This document shows, in pieces, positions 12,006 to 23,660 of a stretch of DNA of 64,000 nucleotides. Each line of letters starts with the position of its first letter. Position 1 is the first letter of the stretch. The stretch spans positions 13,076,183 to 13,140,182 of the forward strand of contig OY987238.1 of the NCBI GenBank assembly GCA_963920705.1. The letters run 5' to 3'. Below the pieces are notes generated by a model. It saw only the letters and a list, made by a program, of their open reading frames with translations. It ran no database searches and was not told the origin of the DNA. This DNA is from Odiellus spinosus (taxonomy: Eukaryota > Arthropoda > Arachnida > Opiliones > Phalangiidae). The translations under genes and the position numbers were made by a program.

Positions 12006-12420
12006 TTTATAGAACTTAAAGGCTTTTTCTGTATGTTTTACTTAAAAACGAAATCCTCTTCATGCGCACACTCCCTTTAAGAAAGGCTATATAGTTTTGA
12101 AAACGCTGAAATTCAAAATTAGTCTGACTATACTATAGTTGGAGGGATTACGAGAAGGGAAATTTGCAAATTTTTCAAGACCCCCTGTGCCGTTACGCCA
12201 GCTTTAAAAACAAACGATTCTTAAATTATCGTCTAGGGAAACATTAAAAATTTCATACAAATGAATTACTCCTCTAAGGAAATAAAAAAAACTAAGAAAC
12301 ATGAAGCTCGTTAAGGATTTTTTTTTTTTTTGGTTTCTGTTGGAAAGGTGCGTAGTTACCCGAGTTACATCAGAACCATAAGTATGATGCTCTTTATTCT
12401 CGAAAATGCAATCTAACATT
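12006..12420. other. Unique AT-rich DNA
   Basis: A 71-codon minus-strand frame (12204-12419) includes a poly-T derived lysine run and is probably chance. Confidence 0.35.
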
Positions 12421-12711
12421 AATTTTTTATTGATTCCTTATCGTTTAAATAGTCCTAATCCAAGTATTAAACAAGTATTAAACTAGAAATAAATTTAAAA
12501 CTTATCATCAAAATAGACTTAGCTACATAGCTACCAATGATCATGGAGATCCCTTATTCCCCATATAAGAGCCATCGATCAATGTCATTGGTTGCTATCC
12601 TTATACGGTGGGTTAAGGTGATCTCCAAGAATCCAGCTAAGCCTATTTTGATGATTTTAAATTTATTTCTAGTTTAATATTTGTTAGTTTAAATCCTCAC
12701 TTTAAACACAG
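12421..12711. mobile_element. Family B MITE, copy B2, joined to a C-like end
   Basis: It has ATTGATTCCTTATCGTTTAA, ATTAAACTAGAAATAAATTT, AATAGACTTAGCTACATAGC, GATCAATGTCATTGGTTG and AATCCAGCTAAGCCTATTTT. Instead of the usual B right end (GCATTCTCCCTTTAA) it finishes with ATCCTCACTTTAAAC, the right end of family C. This suggests a recombinant. Confidence 0.75.
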
Positions 12712-13410
12712 TAACTTTTTTATTACAACAATACTAGCTGTGTTACAAATAAATAAAATAAATGTGTTTTTGGGATTTGGTTTTAGAGCTCCCTTTTAAA
12801 TTCTCAAAACCGATTTTTCCATTTCAAAGCTGAAATAAAAACTCAATTTTTCGCCTGAATAGTTTTTTTTATCGAAGTCTGGATCGTTTTCAAGATAATA
12901 AAGGTCATAAATTGTTTGAATTATATCGGATAAGGGACGTAATGTTTTGGAGCAATGACTCGAATAAGCGGCGCGTTCTTGGCATGTCATCCGAATTTAA
13001 TTTCCCCAATGCCATTAATTTACTGAATTCGACGGTATAATGAATTTTAAGGCTCGATTATTACACTAACCGCCGCTCCCCTTGCTTTATACAAATAGCT
13101 CAAATATTTGGGGGGGAAATGGATCATCCGTGATAGCATTTATTATTGAATCTGTTTCGCGGTTAGATGAATAGTGAACTATATATGGTTTTGTATAATA
13201 TTATTAGTTCAATTATGAATGAGTTCAGCATTAACATCTTCGTATGTCCTTAATTATATTTTACCTAGCGATATTCTCAAGGTTATGTAACAGATGATAA
13301 TGATTAGAAGTTGTATGTAGAAGTAAAGGTTAGACACTTTTTTAATCGCTTTTAGTAAAATTTTGGTTAATTAACGTTAAAATAACCGTAATATAAAAAT
13401 AAACATCTCT
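12712..13410. other. Unique AT-rich DNA
   Basis: A 64-codon minus-strand frame (12796-12990) is charged but not recognised. Nothing else is evident. Confidence 0.3.
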
Positions 13411-13583
13411 GAATGGACAAGCCGATTGAAAAAAGCCTTTGAATGGGCAACCAATTAAAAAATAAGCCCGCGAATAGGCATCCAATAGAAAAATAGCCCT
13501 CGAATAGACAGCCAATAGAAAAATATCCCTCGAATAGACAGCCAATAGAAAAAAGCCCTCGAATAGGCAACAAATCAAAAATA
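13411..13583. repeat. Short tandem array, 30-bp unit, 6 copies
   Basis: Units read GAATAGACAGCCAATAGAAA then AATATCCCTC, with variation (29-31 bp). Because the period is close to a multiple of three, two overlapping minus-strand frames stay open across it and give repeated peptides such as AVYSRDIFLL. These are by-products of the array. Confidence 0.93.
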
Positions 13584-14038
13584 CTAAATTCATAGAAATG
13601 GCAACCAAATAATCTTTAATATTACAAAATATTTTCTTTAACCCTCGTAGAGTAGAACGTAATCTGTTACAACTATGGTAATCACTCTGAAATCTGATCA
13701 CAGAATTTAACACTTCTAGTCTCGTACAGTAATTCACTTCTGAAATCAATTTTCGCTCGAGACAAAATCATTTGGAAACTATTATCTTGGTCTATGCTTG
13801 TTTATAATCCTATATCAAACATACGTAGACGAGTCGTCCTTAATCTCTGGCTGGAATCACGATTCTCGATTGAGACAACTAAAGGATCTTTCGATAATCT
13901 TCCTGTATAGTGTTTTCCGAAACAATTAGTTCTATTCAATCGTCGATATATGAACATATGGCTCGTTTTGAATGGACAAGTGATTCTGGTTGCGTCATAC
14001 CTTAGTTGCAATCGGGTTTTAGAGCGTCAATAGAGACA
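13584..14038. other. Unique DNA, no gene recognised
   Basis: The frames in this stretch, including minus-strand 13802-14011, show no known motif. Confidence 0.3.
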
Positions 14039-14143
14039 TTAGCTACGGTCACACTAGCATTTCTTAATCGATTTGAAACGGTAAAATCAAACCGTTATTC
14101 AAATCGCCAGGAATCATTTTAAGCCTCACGCGTTCACGCATTT
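14039..14143 (+). mobile_element. Family F end, copy F2 (partial)
   Basis: It opens TTAGCTACGGTCACACTAGC then ATTTCTTAATCGATTTGAAA, CGGTAAAATCAAACCG, AAATCGCCAGGAATCATTTT and CCTCACGCGTTCACGCATT. The other half is missing. Confidence 0.85.
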
Positions 14144-14579
14144 TTTGGTTCCTATTTTTAGAAATTTGGGCCCAATTTTGGCCTATTTTAATGATAAAAG
14201 CCCTTGGTTTATTTTTCTATCCCTATTTAGATTAGGTAGCCATTTCAACGAAATATAACAATGTCAATTGTTCGGTTACTTTGAAAGCGACTTTTAAATC
14301 TGGAACGTAGATCTTACGACAGAGTTCTTTCTTCATTTCCAAGAAATTTATGGTTTTGAGAAAGCTGACTTCCGGTTTATAGATTTTTCTCCCTTTCTTC
14401 CATCTTTTAAATATTATTATGCCGAACCAAGGCTTAAAATCAATTTATCATCCATAACGTAACTATAAAGATATTTTTTCTTTCGTTGTAAGAAAGATTT
14501 AATATAAATTAAATGATAGAGTTTTAATCGCAACAAAATTTAAGCAGACGATGTATGCTTGCCACATTTAAATGTGTTT
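14144..14579. other. Unique AT-rich DNA
   Basis: Nothing recognised. Confidence 0.3.
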
Positions 14580-14785
14580 AAAAGAATAGGCCGGAGTTTG
14601 ATGCCTAAGACCTTGGCTATGATTGGCCCGATTTTTATAGAAATTTACTAAACTTTTGAATTTAATTTAAACACCAAAAACGTATCTAAAAATAGTGAAA
14701 AAATTCTGGGATACTTTTTTGTCTTGGTGATACCGAAAATAAATTAAAAAGCTATTCCATTTTTAGCTCCGAGCTTCCCTTTATT
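14580..14785 (+). mobile_element. Family D MITE, copy D1 (internally deleted)
   Basis: It carries AATAGGCCGGAGTTTGATGC, ATGATTGGCCCGATTTTTAT, AATTTAAACACCAAAAACGT, ACCGAAAATAAATT and TTTTTAGCTCCGAGCTTCCC then TTTATTAA. It lacks the GGACATTACAAGCACTG part seen in the copy at 55425-55661. Confidence 0.75.
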
Positions 14786-15114
14786 AATTAATAATTTATT
14801 CCAGCATAAATAGCCAATTTTATCACTCGCAAAATACTTTTCAAACGTTGAAAGTTTTGTAAAGTTCTAACAAAAGAATAGAAGGCGTATATTGAACCTT
14901 CTCCGCAATTTATAGATAAAAGTATAACTTGCTCGCGTGTTTTAAGAAGAATGCTTCAAGCTAGGAGAGGATGAAGAATGTATATAAGACAAACAGCCAT
15001 TGATTACCAATTCTTTGTTCTCTGCAAGCTACATAACACAATTGTGTACAGTTTTAAAGGGATACTGGAAAGAAAAAAAGGTTGACGTATTCTTAAGAAA
15101 CTCCGCTTGCTGCC
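14786..15114. other. Unique AT-rich DNA
   Basis: Nothing recognised. Confidence 0.3.
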
Positions 15115-15596
15115 AAATTAGGCTTAGCTGGATCAGAAGCCGATGAAACCCTCCTTTGAAGTCTACTACTCTAATGTTCCATATAGCGCGCCTCTCTGTA
15201 TGGGTAAAATTCACGATTTTACGAGATCGGAGGGGTCCTACTTCATACCCCCTGTCTACGGAAAATTGGAAATTCTTTCTCTCCACAAACGACGACGTTT
15301 TTTTTTGACGAACTCCAAGGCTGCTAGAGATATTCGCTCGACGAACTCCCGCTCCGAAAATATCTACCGTTAGGAGGCGTACGAATCGCGCTTTTTGAAA
15401 CTAACCCATACAGAGAGGGGTAGACAAGACCCGGGAGTAATAGACTTCAAAGGAGGGTTTCATCGGCTTCTGGCTGGATTCATAGTGAAATCCTGAACTC
15501 TACGTATATTTGTTTTTAAAATTTATTACTGTTGGATTAGGATTATTTAGACGATAAGGAGTCGATAAAAATCACTTTAGGTTGCATTCTCCCTTT
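15115..15596. mobile_element. Family B MITE, copy B3, split by a family A insertion
   Basis: The left part ends AATTAGGCTTAGCTGGAT. The right part resumes GCTGGATTCATAGTGAAATC, then TTAGGATTATTTAGACGATA and the B terminus TTAGGTTGCATTCTCCCTTT then AA. The GCTGGAT shared by both sides is the target duplication made by A2. Confidence 0.88.
15134..15472 (+). mobile_element. Family A MITE, copy A2
   Basis: Both ends are intact (CAGAAGCCGATGAAACCCTC ... GGAGGGTTTCATCGGCTTCTG). The exact 7-bp target duplication GCTGGAT lies at 15127-15133 and 15473-15479. It sits within the B3 element. The open frames crossing it on both strands derive from its inverted repeats. Confidence 0.97.
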
Positions 15597-16050
15597 AAAA
15601 GCGAGCGTTCAAGCTGGCTATCCCACCTGAGGGACTAATTCGTGATTCGGTAAAAAGGGGGGCGGATTGTGTATAGGGGAGTAAAGAAGATTTCGCTATA
15701 TATATATAGTCAAAGACAGATACAGTCGGTTTAAGTTTTCAGCGTGTAAAACCATGATTTGAACGCTTTTGTTTCTGTAATGATGATATAAGCTCTATGC
15801 TATCCTTAAGTTCATCCCTATACTGACAACTTACGCTGTCGTATTCACGATATCATTGTTTTTATTCTCGGAAGAAAGGGTCCTTCTCGAAAACTTAGTC
15901 TTCTGCTCTAGCTACATAATGAGTCTTCGGTTCGTTGATTCCCAAATCTGACTACATGTATTGAGGCAGTAAGGGTATATATAGTCATTTTACAATCACC
16001 GTTAGCGAGTTTCAGCTCCTACCAGAGCAGTATTGGGTCGAGAAAGAGTT
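15597..16050. other. Unique DNA
   Basis: A short TATATATATA tract lies near 15698-15708. Nothing else recognised. Confidence 0.3.
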
Positions 16051-16537
16051 AAGGGCCTTTCACACCAGCCAATTTTTAGCTCCAACTAGTTGTGGCAACT
16101 CAAATTGCCCCAACTAGTTGCTCCGTGTGAATAAAAATTGGTGGAGTTGGCAAAATTAAAATTGTCGTGAAAAAATTGGGTTGCTGACCCAATTTCATGG
16201 CAACTTGTCGCGCCAACTTTAAGAGTTTGACCAATCAGAGACCTCTCCGTCACGTGATAGGAATTAGTTTACGGTCATAAAAATAATCCCGGTCTTCTGG
16301 TAGCCATTTTCTTTTTGATTGGGCTGGTTGGTGGACATATCGTTTTAATTCTAAATTGAAGGTACGTTAACACATAAAAGTGTGAAATTAAACTTCTATT
16401 TATCCTCAAGTGCAATTAAATAAACGATAACTATGTCGCGAAACCCAGGAGTCTGACCTCTCTTGAGTCTCTCTAGTTCTTCACTCGATATCTGCTAGGT
16501 GGCGCAAAAATTCGGCCGCGATTATTTAAAAAGTACC

Positions 16538-16568
<31 letters not shown>

Positions 16569-16748
16569 CGGAGTGGCGAAAATTATGACATCACATTAAC
16601 CCTTAATGATTGGCTGTTCATAAAAATTGAAGGAACATTTTTATACATTTTTTTAAATGTGTGAACGGTGGAGTTGGACCAGCTAATTGCTCCGATTAGT
16701 TGTACCAACTAGTTGGAGCTAAAGATTGGCTGGTGTGGGAGGCCCTTT
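16051..16748. mobile_element. Large inverted-repeat element I, about 700 bp
   Basis: The left end reads GGGCCTTTCACACCAGCCAA then TTTTTAGCTCCAACTAGTTG. The right end mirrors it with CAACTAGTTGGAGCTAAAGA then TTGGCTGGTGTGGGAGGCCC. The second arm pair is CACGGAGCAACTAGTTGGGG-like against AGCTAATTGCTCCGATTAGT. The inside holds an A run of about 28 bases (16539-16566) and a CTCF-core-like word CTGCTAGGTGGCGC (16492-16505). No protein frame is present. Confidence 0.88.
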
Positions 16749-17116
16749 ACAATGAAGAGATAAATGGAAGCGATGCTCGCGCATGGGCCTGATGAAAATT
16801 CCTTATGATTTACCCAATTTCTGACTACAAAGCGAGCATTGGCTACTTTTCAACGTAATTCTTATAGAGATTTGACCGTGTAGCTATAATAAAGACCTTA
16901 TTCGGTATGGGTTCAACTCTGAATAGACTGCGATATACGTTTTGCTCTATGCGTCTTTATGAATGTATGTATGCGTGTATGAAAAACCTAAAATATAATC
17001 AAGCGTGCAAGACTGAAAAAATTGACTTCAACACTTTTAAGTAAAATATTTACAAACACATTCGTAGATAAATATAAATTCGTATCAAAATTCATAGACG
17101 TTTTCATTATGTCTAA
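16749..17116. other. Unique DNA
   Basis: No gene or repeat family recognised. Confidence 0.3.
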
Positions 17117-17290
17117 ATGTTTGTATGTAGTTTGTTTGCATGCTTGTTTGCTTGTTTTTCTGTTTGTTTGTTTTTGTTTCTTTGTTTCTGTGTTTGTTTT
17201 TGTTTTTTCGTTTGTTTTCTCTTTCTTCTATGTTTCGGGTCTTTTGTTTTATTTTTATTTATTTGTATGTTTAATTCTATGTTTCTATAT
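17117..17290. repeat. TTTG-rich simple-sequence tract
   Basis: Imperfect GTTT/TTTG/CTTT words run through the tract, producing open frames of Phe, Val, Cys and Leu. It is low complexity and not a membrane protein gene. Confidence 0.85.
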
Positions 17291-19794
17291 ATGTTCGTTC
17301 GTATATCTGTGAAATATTTTAACCAGTTAAAACTAAATGTAATTTTAATACCAAATTAATTTTCTCGATAATTGGATACCTAGTTTTAAAACTCGTGGTT
17401 TCTGCTTCTAGACCTAGAATATATATTCATAATTAACATCCCTAGGTCCTATAGAAATTCATCTCCGGGATAGGAAATCTAATATTTTCTTGGCGTAATT
17501 GGTAAAACAATGCCGAGGTAACCGTAAATCTGACTTTTCTTATAATGAGATTCTAAATATATTAACGTGTACATGTCGCCATCCACCTTGACGTCTTCTG
17601 TTACTAAAAAAAACTAATAGGGAAATCCAACGGATGATCTATTTAGAGCTATAACTTATATAACAATAACTTTAATAAAATAATCATCATGAAAACTGAT
17701 AATCATAATTTAATAGTTTACCTTTAATAACGAATTCATTTGGCCAATAATTACTCTTATAAATCTTTATTAAGTCCTCATTAGCCTTCATATAGAACGT
17801 CAAGATTTAGTACATAATTTTTAATGACCTTTTCACCTTTATACAGATACTAATATAGTCGACTTTAGGTAGTTACTACTTCCGCCCGATTACGTCCGAT
17901 TTTCTCTACGTTAATCCGATGGATTATATCCCTTACAGTATTGATTTTTAGTACTGGTTGATATTAAAGGGTTAGTTCGAGACATTTTTATTCAATAGTG
18001 TATTTATTTTTAAATTTATTGCTTTAGAAATCGCAAAAACCAAATTAATTTTTGCGTCCTATTTTGATATTTTCGAAATATTTTGATATTTGGAAGAAAT
18101 ATTTTTAATATTAATTACCCATTGGTAACGTTGGGATTACAACCAAAGTGTGTACAACCCCTATAAAAGAGTAATTAAAACAAAAACATGGCGTTCAAAA
18201 GCATCCTCTAACGGCAAATAGTGGCAAAAGTATTAACAACACCAAAAAAATCCGATATTATTTACTATTTTGATAATTTCACCATAGAAAACTGTTAATT
18301 ACAATTAACCTGGTAATTTATCGTCTAAATTACCATTGGGATAAATTATGGAAGTCTAATGTGGATGTTTTTGTCCCCTGAAGGTTTTAGAAATATTTAA
18401 TTTTTGACTACATGGCCACGTTTTTTTTTCTCGTATGAAACAAAAAAAAATTGGTGCAACTATACATTTAAATTTGCCTTTATTTCCCATTATTTTCTAT
18501 ATTCATTCGTGCGTGATTGTAATTCATTAATGAAGGTATAAAATGTCATATTTCGCTCTGCCCAGGTCGAGATCAAGGGAGTAACTATAATAGCCGTACT
18601 AAAATTATGATAAAATAATCGATACATTTTAGTGTGTTTTAATTTCGAACGCCATTGAACTCAACTCTTTACCCGTAAGCCTATATTTTAACATTTCCCA
18701 TAAATGAACAGACGTAATTTGAGAATTATATTTTAATTTAAAACTGACAGCTGTTCTTTTTAAAACAAAAAGTTTAATCTCTCTTTAGTTTCTTTTTAAA
18801 ATTTTGTTAAATTTTTACTTTAAAACCAATTTGAAATAATACTTTCCAATTAAGCTTTGCTATATTTAAGCCTTAGTTTGGGTAAATATATCTCTTGTTA
18901 ACATCCGTAAATAGATGTGAGATAAAACAAGATTAAGGTTAATCCGAAAATAATAAAAAAAATTCCTAAATCGTCTTTAAAAAGGGTTAGTCAGGTTCTA
19001 TTTCAAAAACCTTTTCTTATTTAGTTTTTAAAATATTAATTATAGTATAAAATGTTAATTATTGGAGACTTATACCGCTATAACAGCACGTTTTAGTGGT
19101 CGATTTTGTTAATGAGAGTTAAGCCTAATGCGAAATAAAACTCTATTAGTTTTAGTGAAATGATTCAAATATAGAAATATTATTTTTTAGAGTCTCTAAC
19201 CCTTTAAGATGAAAATAATTGGGTATTTCATTTTTCGATGACCTTTACAGTTAGCTTTATACCTTTTCATATTTTTTGCGTGTTTGAAGAAATACATTTT
19301 ATCGAAAAGAAAAGCCAATCGTAAGTTAGTTCCTTGTATACCATTTTTTCCTAATTAGACCCTACATGGTTTTACACTTTGGGATAATGGTACTTGTAGG
19401 CTTAGCTTAGTCTGTTTTTTTTAGCTTGTCTGAACTGTATTAGAACTCTGTTTTTATGTTAAAGGTGTGGCAAAATATCAAGTTATTGTTTCTTCAAAAG
19501 TATAAGAACAAATATTGGTTAATCTTTAAAAGATTATTGAGATTAATTTGAGTTGCAATTTTAGATCAATTGATCTGACAGATAGCTGTAGATGCGTAGT
19601 TAGTCAATTCCATTTGAACCTGGGTATATGAAAACAATTCTTAATGCTGTCTTTCTCAGAAGTATGCAGACGATTGTAAAACTGCGTGGTCTGTTTTTGC
19701 GAGATAAAATTTTAAAATAGTCGAATTATATAATGTAGATTTTCCTTCCAGTTTAATCGACACTCCTATTTTATTTCCCTGATAAAAATAAAAC
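17291..19794. other. Long AT-rich stretch, nothing recognised
   Basis: I found no open frame above 60 codons, no family end and no tandem array in about 2.5 kb. It is one of the quietest parts of the window. Confidence 0.4.
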
Positions 19795-20070
19795 AACGAA
19801 ACTAAGATTTTAAATCATCTTTTTATTCGTTATTTTTTACGAAAATAAATTTCGAATTTTTTTATCCGAACGGATAACGCGGATAATATTCTAAAATAAG
19901 TTGCAATTTTTGGATAAAAACGGATATGGATTACGTTTTTTTTTTACTTTATCTTCGAATAAGTTAACTCGAATGAAAAATAGTATATTTTTAATCAAAC
20001 GGATAATATACATCAGAATTTAGTAGATTTTATCCAATTAATAAAAATTATACGAATTCCGAGCTCTAAA
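19795..20070 (-). repeat. Dispersed repeat K, longest copy
   Basis: It contains repeated GGATAA-type words (AACGGATAACGCGGATAATA, AAAAACGGATATGG, AAACGGATAATATACATCAG). It ends AGATTTTATCCAATTAATAA then AAATTATACGAATTCCGAGC. The same end occurs at 50462-50530 and 59148-59190, and part of it at 37165-37200. Confidence 0.7.
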
Positions 20071-22021
20071 CACAACAGCCTCTTTTGATATAATTTTCAT
20101 TTCTTGGGTTTGTTTACTTTGGTGATAAATGGAAGGTTATCTTCTCCCTTGTTGCAAATTTAAGGTGCGATTATTTTACCCACTTCCCTCGGTTTATAAA
20201 TAAATGTTATAAGGCGTATAAATGAAAACATAAAGATTTCAAGTGGAAACAAATTCGAGACGCCTCGACGCGTGCAAAGCGTTAAAAGCTGGAAAAATAA
20301 CTCTGAGAAAACCGGAGAAAACAAAATATCTGTTGTATAAATACATAGGAGAAATTTCACATTTTTTTCTACTTGTGTTAAGGACTACTTTGTTTCCAAT
20401 GAATTTTAATATTGTGAATACTTACATCACGGTCTTTCTTCTATTGTCAAGTACTCTAGACATATTTTGGCCTTTGTTTTACTGGAATGTTTATATACAA
20501 GGATTCTTTACGCTTCTAATCAAGAGAAGTTTGCAATATTGTAAACGCTGAAGCGTAGTGATAAACAATATTTAATTTCATAGGAATCAAAAGTAGTTAC
20601 CAACTCTCTTTGAACAAATATAAATAATTAATTAACATCTTTTGAAGAAACCATAATTTTGATGGATAAAAGGTGTTTTTCTATTGAAATTCTATCGTTT
20701 CTAAGGTTGCGCATCTCGGTATCTGTTTTTAGCTTTAATTGAGAGGGTAAAGTTAGAAAGATAAAAGATTTATTTTCGGAAGCCGCCTCGTTCATTTGAA
20801 TAATTAATGGAAGAAACGGAAGATGCCTTAATTATCCCTTAATTAAGCAGGCATCTTTAGCAGATATATTTCTCGTATCAAATGGAAAATCTATATTACC
20901 AGGGACTTATACGTACTAACAAGGAATGTTTTAAGAAATATCATATTTTAAATTAGACGCGTTAAGCTTTTATATTCATTATCACTTTAATTTTGAATTT
21001 GGCCTTTAGATGAATGAGAATCAATCATTTTTAATTTTCAGATTAACTAGAAAATGGGCCGGTTTTATGTAATCATAATTTTAGGTTGTTTACCCCTCAT
21101 TTAGTTTTGTATTTAAAATTATACCTAATTTTAATATAATTTTCACTGTGAGTCTATTTATCAAAACAGGGTTACAAAAGCGTGTGAAATTGTACCAGAT
21201 GTTGGCAATGATTCTTCAGGCCTAAATGTAGGATAGTTTTACTAAAATGAGAAAGAAAATTACAGTATATTTCAAGAGATTGTTTCAGAGTATTAATTAA
21301 CCAAAATAATAACCAAACGTAATGCCGAAGATTTTATTAAATTTTATTAGATATTTAAAAATAAGGGCAATTCTTTTCATTACAATTACGTTTGTGATTG
21401 CAGCCTTTATAGTAATGATATATATATTAATTAATAATTTAAGTACAGTCAAAGGTACAGTAATTACTCTAGTAATCAGCCCCTTGATTTAAAATTTTTT
21501 AATAATATTTTATTTCGCAATACACAATAGAATACATGCAACCACAGAGGCATGGCTTTAAAAGTAGTTGCCAAGACATAACCAACACACGAAATATTTT
21601 AAAATTTAAATTAAATTGAATTAAAATAGATTAAAAGCAATTAAATTAATCTAAGAATTTTGAAGCAGCCAAATATCGTAGAGTAATTTTGAAAAGTAAT
21701 CTAAAGCTCTGTAACATATTTCTTAATATAATAAATTCAATCTTAATATTCATAAATTGAATCTTTTTTTGGGTGTAACTATGACTTTAATATCTCAAAA
21801 AATGCTAACCTCTCTCAGTAGATGGCTATTCATTTTTTATCTTTGGAAGAGAAACGTAATTACCTGTTTTTAGAGCAAGATGTATGAACTTACATCGCAC
21901 CAGAATGTTGGGCGCAGACCTTGAGGAGAAGAAATGGGATAGAACTAGGCCTTGGCTGTATATGATACTCTTCTATGGACATAGTAGTCTTTAAAGGGAG
22001 ACGCTCATAAAAATATCTTTA
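20071..22021. other. AT-rich stretch with two small overlapping frames
   Basis: A 102-codon plus-strand frame at 20243-20551 has one or two hydrophobic segments. A 66-codon minus-strand frame overlaps it. I recognise neither. Given the AT-rich, hydrophobic bias, chance is more likely than a gene. A TTAAAGGGAG family-type terminus occurs near 21990 without a partner. Confidence 0.35.
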
Positions 22022-22298
22022 GCTCAAATCTCTCGCGTACATACTAGGCCTTGGAATCGATTTAAACCGGGAAAGTCTTTTTTCGAATCAATTTGATTCG
22101 ATTTCTCGTGCCTGCTTCGGGAACCAGTTTCGTACCGATTCGGCTGGTTTCGACAACCAATAGATGAAGCTACGATAAAACGATTTATAAAGATAATGCG
22201 TGAACGCGTGACGCTTAAAACTATTCCTGGCGATTAGAATATCGGTTTGATTTTACCGTTTCAAATCGATTTAGAAATGCTAGTGTGACCTTAGCTAT
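22022..22298 (-). mobile_element. Family F MITE, copy F3
   Basis: It carries CATACTAGGCCTTGGAATCG then ATTTAAACC, TGCTTCGGGAACCAGTTTCG, TACCGATTCGGCTGGTTTCG, AATAGATGAAGCTACGATAA, GCGTGAACGCGTGACGCTTA, ATTTTACCGTTTCAAATCGA and GAAATGCTAGTGTGACCTTA then GCTA. It is near full length, about 275 bp. Confidence 0.9.
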
Positions 22299-23097
22299 AG
22301 AATAAACAAACAACTCGGCTTATCCAATGAGCAATAAATCTTCAAATTGAGTAAAAATGATATCCAAATAGATCAAATTAAATAAAAAGTGAACTAAAAT
22401 TTTAAATTCTTTTGGAATAAGTTGTATGTCTTCCTTTAATGATGGACCTATTTAGGAAGAGTATCTTTATCTTTTTTCGCATGCATGATGGGGAAAAAAG
22501 GGAAGGGTTGTCGATAAAGATAAGGATCTATTCACTCGGATAAATGATGGCTCGTTACTATAGTTTCTTCTAGAATTTAAATTGCTTTCTTTATGTACGG
22601 CGTAACAAGCTTAAGCCTAGATTCCAGAGATTGAAGATTTTCAATAGATATTATTTTCTTTTTATAGCGAGATATTTGTGGTAGGAAGAAATATTTTCTA
22701 AAATAAAATTTAATCTGATATAAATCGATAAAAATATGGGAAATATAAGAAATATTGAATCATTTAAAACGAGTTATTTAGAATTAAATTGGTACTGTCA
22801 CCAATTCTTTACGAGTTTTAAATGGAATTTAAATGGAATCGTTAAAAAAACGATTAACTACTTGTCAAATAAATAATTTCCACAACAGTTAAAAATCTAA
22901 TTTAAAAAGGCAATTTATAATTTAAATCTTTTTGAAATAATACTGAACAAAGAGGTCAAAGTTCAACGATTTAAATGTTTTAAGAATCTACTTTTCAATA
23001 GTTGTCCAATCATTTTGCCCAATCAATGCAAAGTCAAGTGTGCCAGCATATCATTTTCACGAGTAGTTTTACTGTTGAGGTAAATTATACTATAACT
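22299..23097. other. Unique AT-rich DNA
   Basis: Nothing recognised. Confidence 0.3.
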
Positions 23098-23312
23098 TAT
23101 ATCAAAAGTCTATTATATTATTTCATAAAAGTAAACAACGCCCCTTAATACTATCAGCAAAGGTCAAGTTTTACGTCATAGCCCATCACTTATAAATAGC
23201 GAAAAAAGTTATCACCCCTGTCTGGCTCGAGTGATTTGGACTCTTCCTCGATATTTTGAGTCGAGAGAGAGGGACGGATTTTAGGCGGGTCGCGCTTGGC
23301 TATATTGTCTCA
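23098..23312 (+). mobile_element. Family E MITE, copy E1 (5' part)
   Basis: It starts TATATCAAAAGTCTATTA. It continues AAAAGTAAACAACGCCCCTT, TATCAGCAAAGGTCAAGTTT, TACGTCATAGCCCATCACTT, GTTATCACCCCTGTCTGGCT, CGAGTGATTTGGACTCTTCC and GCGCTTGGCTATATTGTCT, then gives way to element G. Confidence 0.85.
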
Positions 23313-23660
23313 TATAACTAAAAGCAAGAATCCATTCAGGTTCCATAAGAATATGGGAAAGCCGCGATTCAATAACCATCCTCCCAAACTTTGTAGCAAA
23401 AAAATCGTCCGCTTCGAATCGATTTTTCGAGTAAATCGCTCCTGACATTATATTATTAACCCGCGCCACTAACGACCTTGACGTAATATTTTGGGTAATA
23501 AAAATGGAGCCGACCGAAAAAAGATCTAAGCGTACAAATGTGGCGAAAATTGCGGACGAACTTTTGTTACAAAGTTTGGGAGGATGGTACCAGAGGCTAA
23601 AGCTATGCTCCCATATTCTTATGGAACCTGAATTAATTCTTGCTAAAAGTAGTGTTATAC
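23313..23660. mobile_element. Inverted-repeat element G
   Basis: The left arm has AAAGCAAGAATCCATTCAGG, TTCCATAAGAATATGGGA, CATCCTCCCAAACTTTGTA and ATCGTCCGC. The right arm mirrors these in reverse order: GCGGACGAACTTTTGTTAC, AAAGTTTGGGAGGATGG, TCCCATATTCTTATGGAACC and TGAATTAATTCTTGCTAAA. A GATACCAGAGGCTAAGGCTA word at 29890 is related to its TACCAGAGGCTAAAGCTATG. The 157-codon minus-strand frame over it (23281-23754) is explained by this palindrome. Confidence 0.85.

Noticed and set aside
13342-13749. 135-codon minus-strand frame with repeated AVYSRDIFLL-like units
   Set aside because: It is produced by a 30-bp tandem array whose period keeps the frame open. A second frame over the same DNA does the same.
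17022-17359. Two Phe/Val/Cys-rich frames that look like a membrane protein
   Set aside because: They are translations of a TTTG-rich simple-sequence tract.
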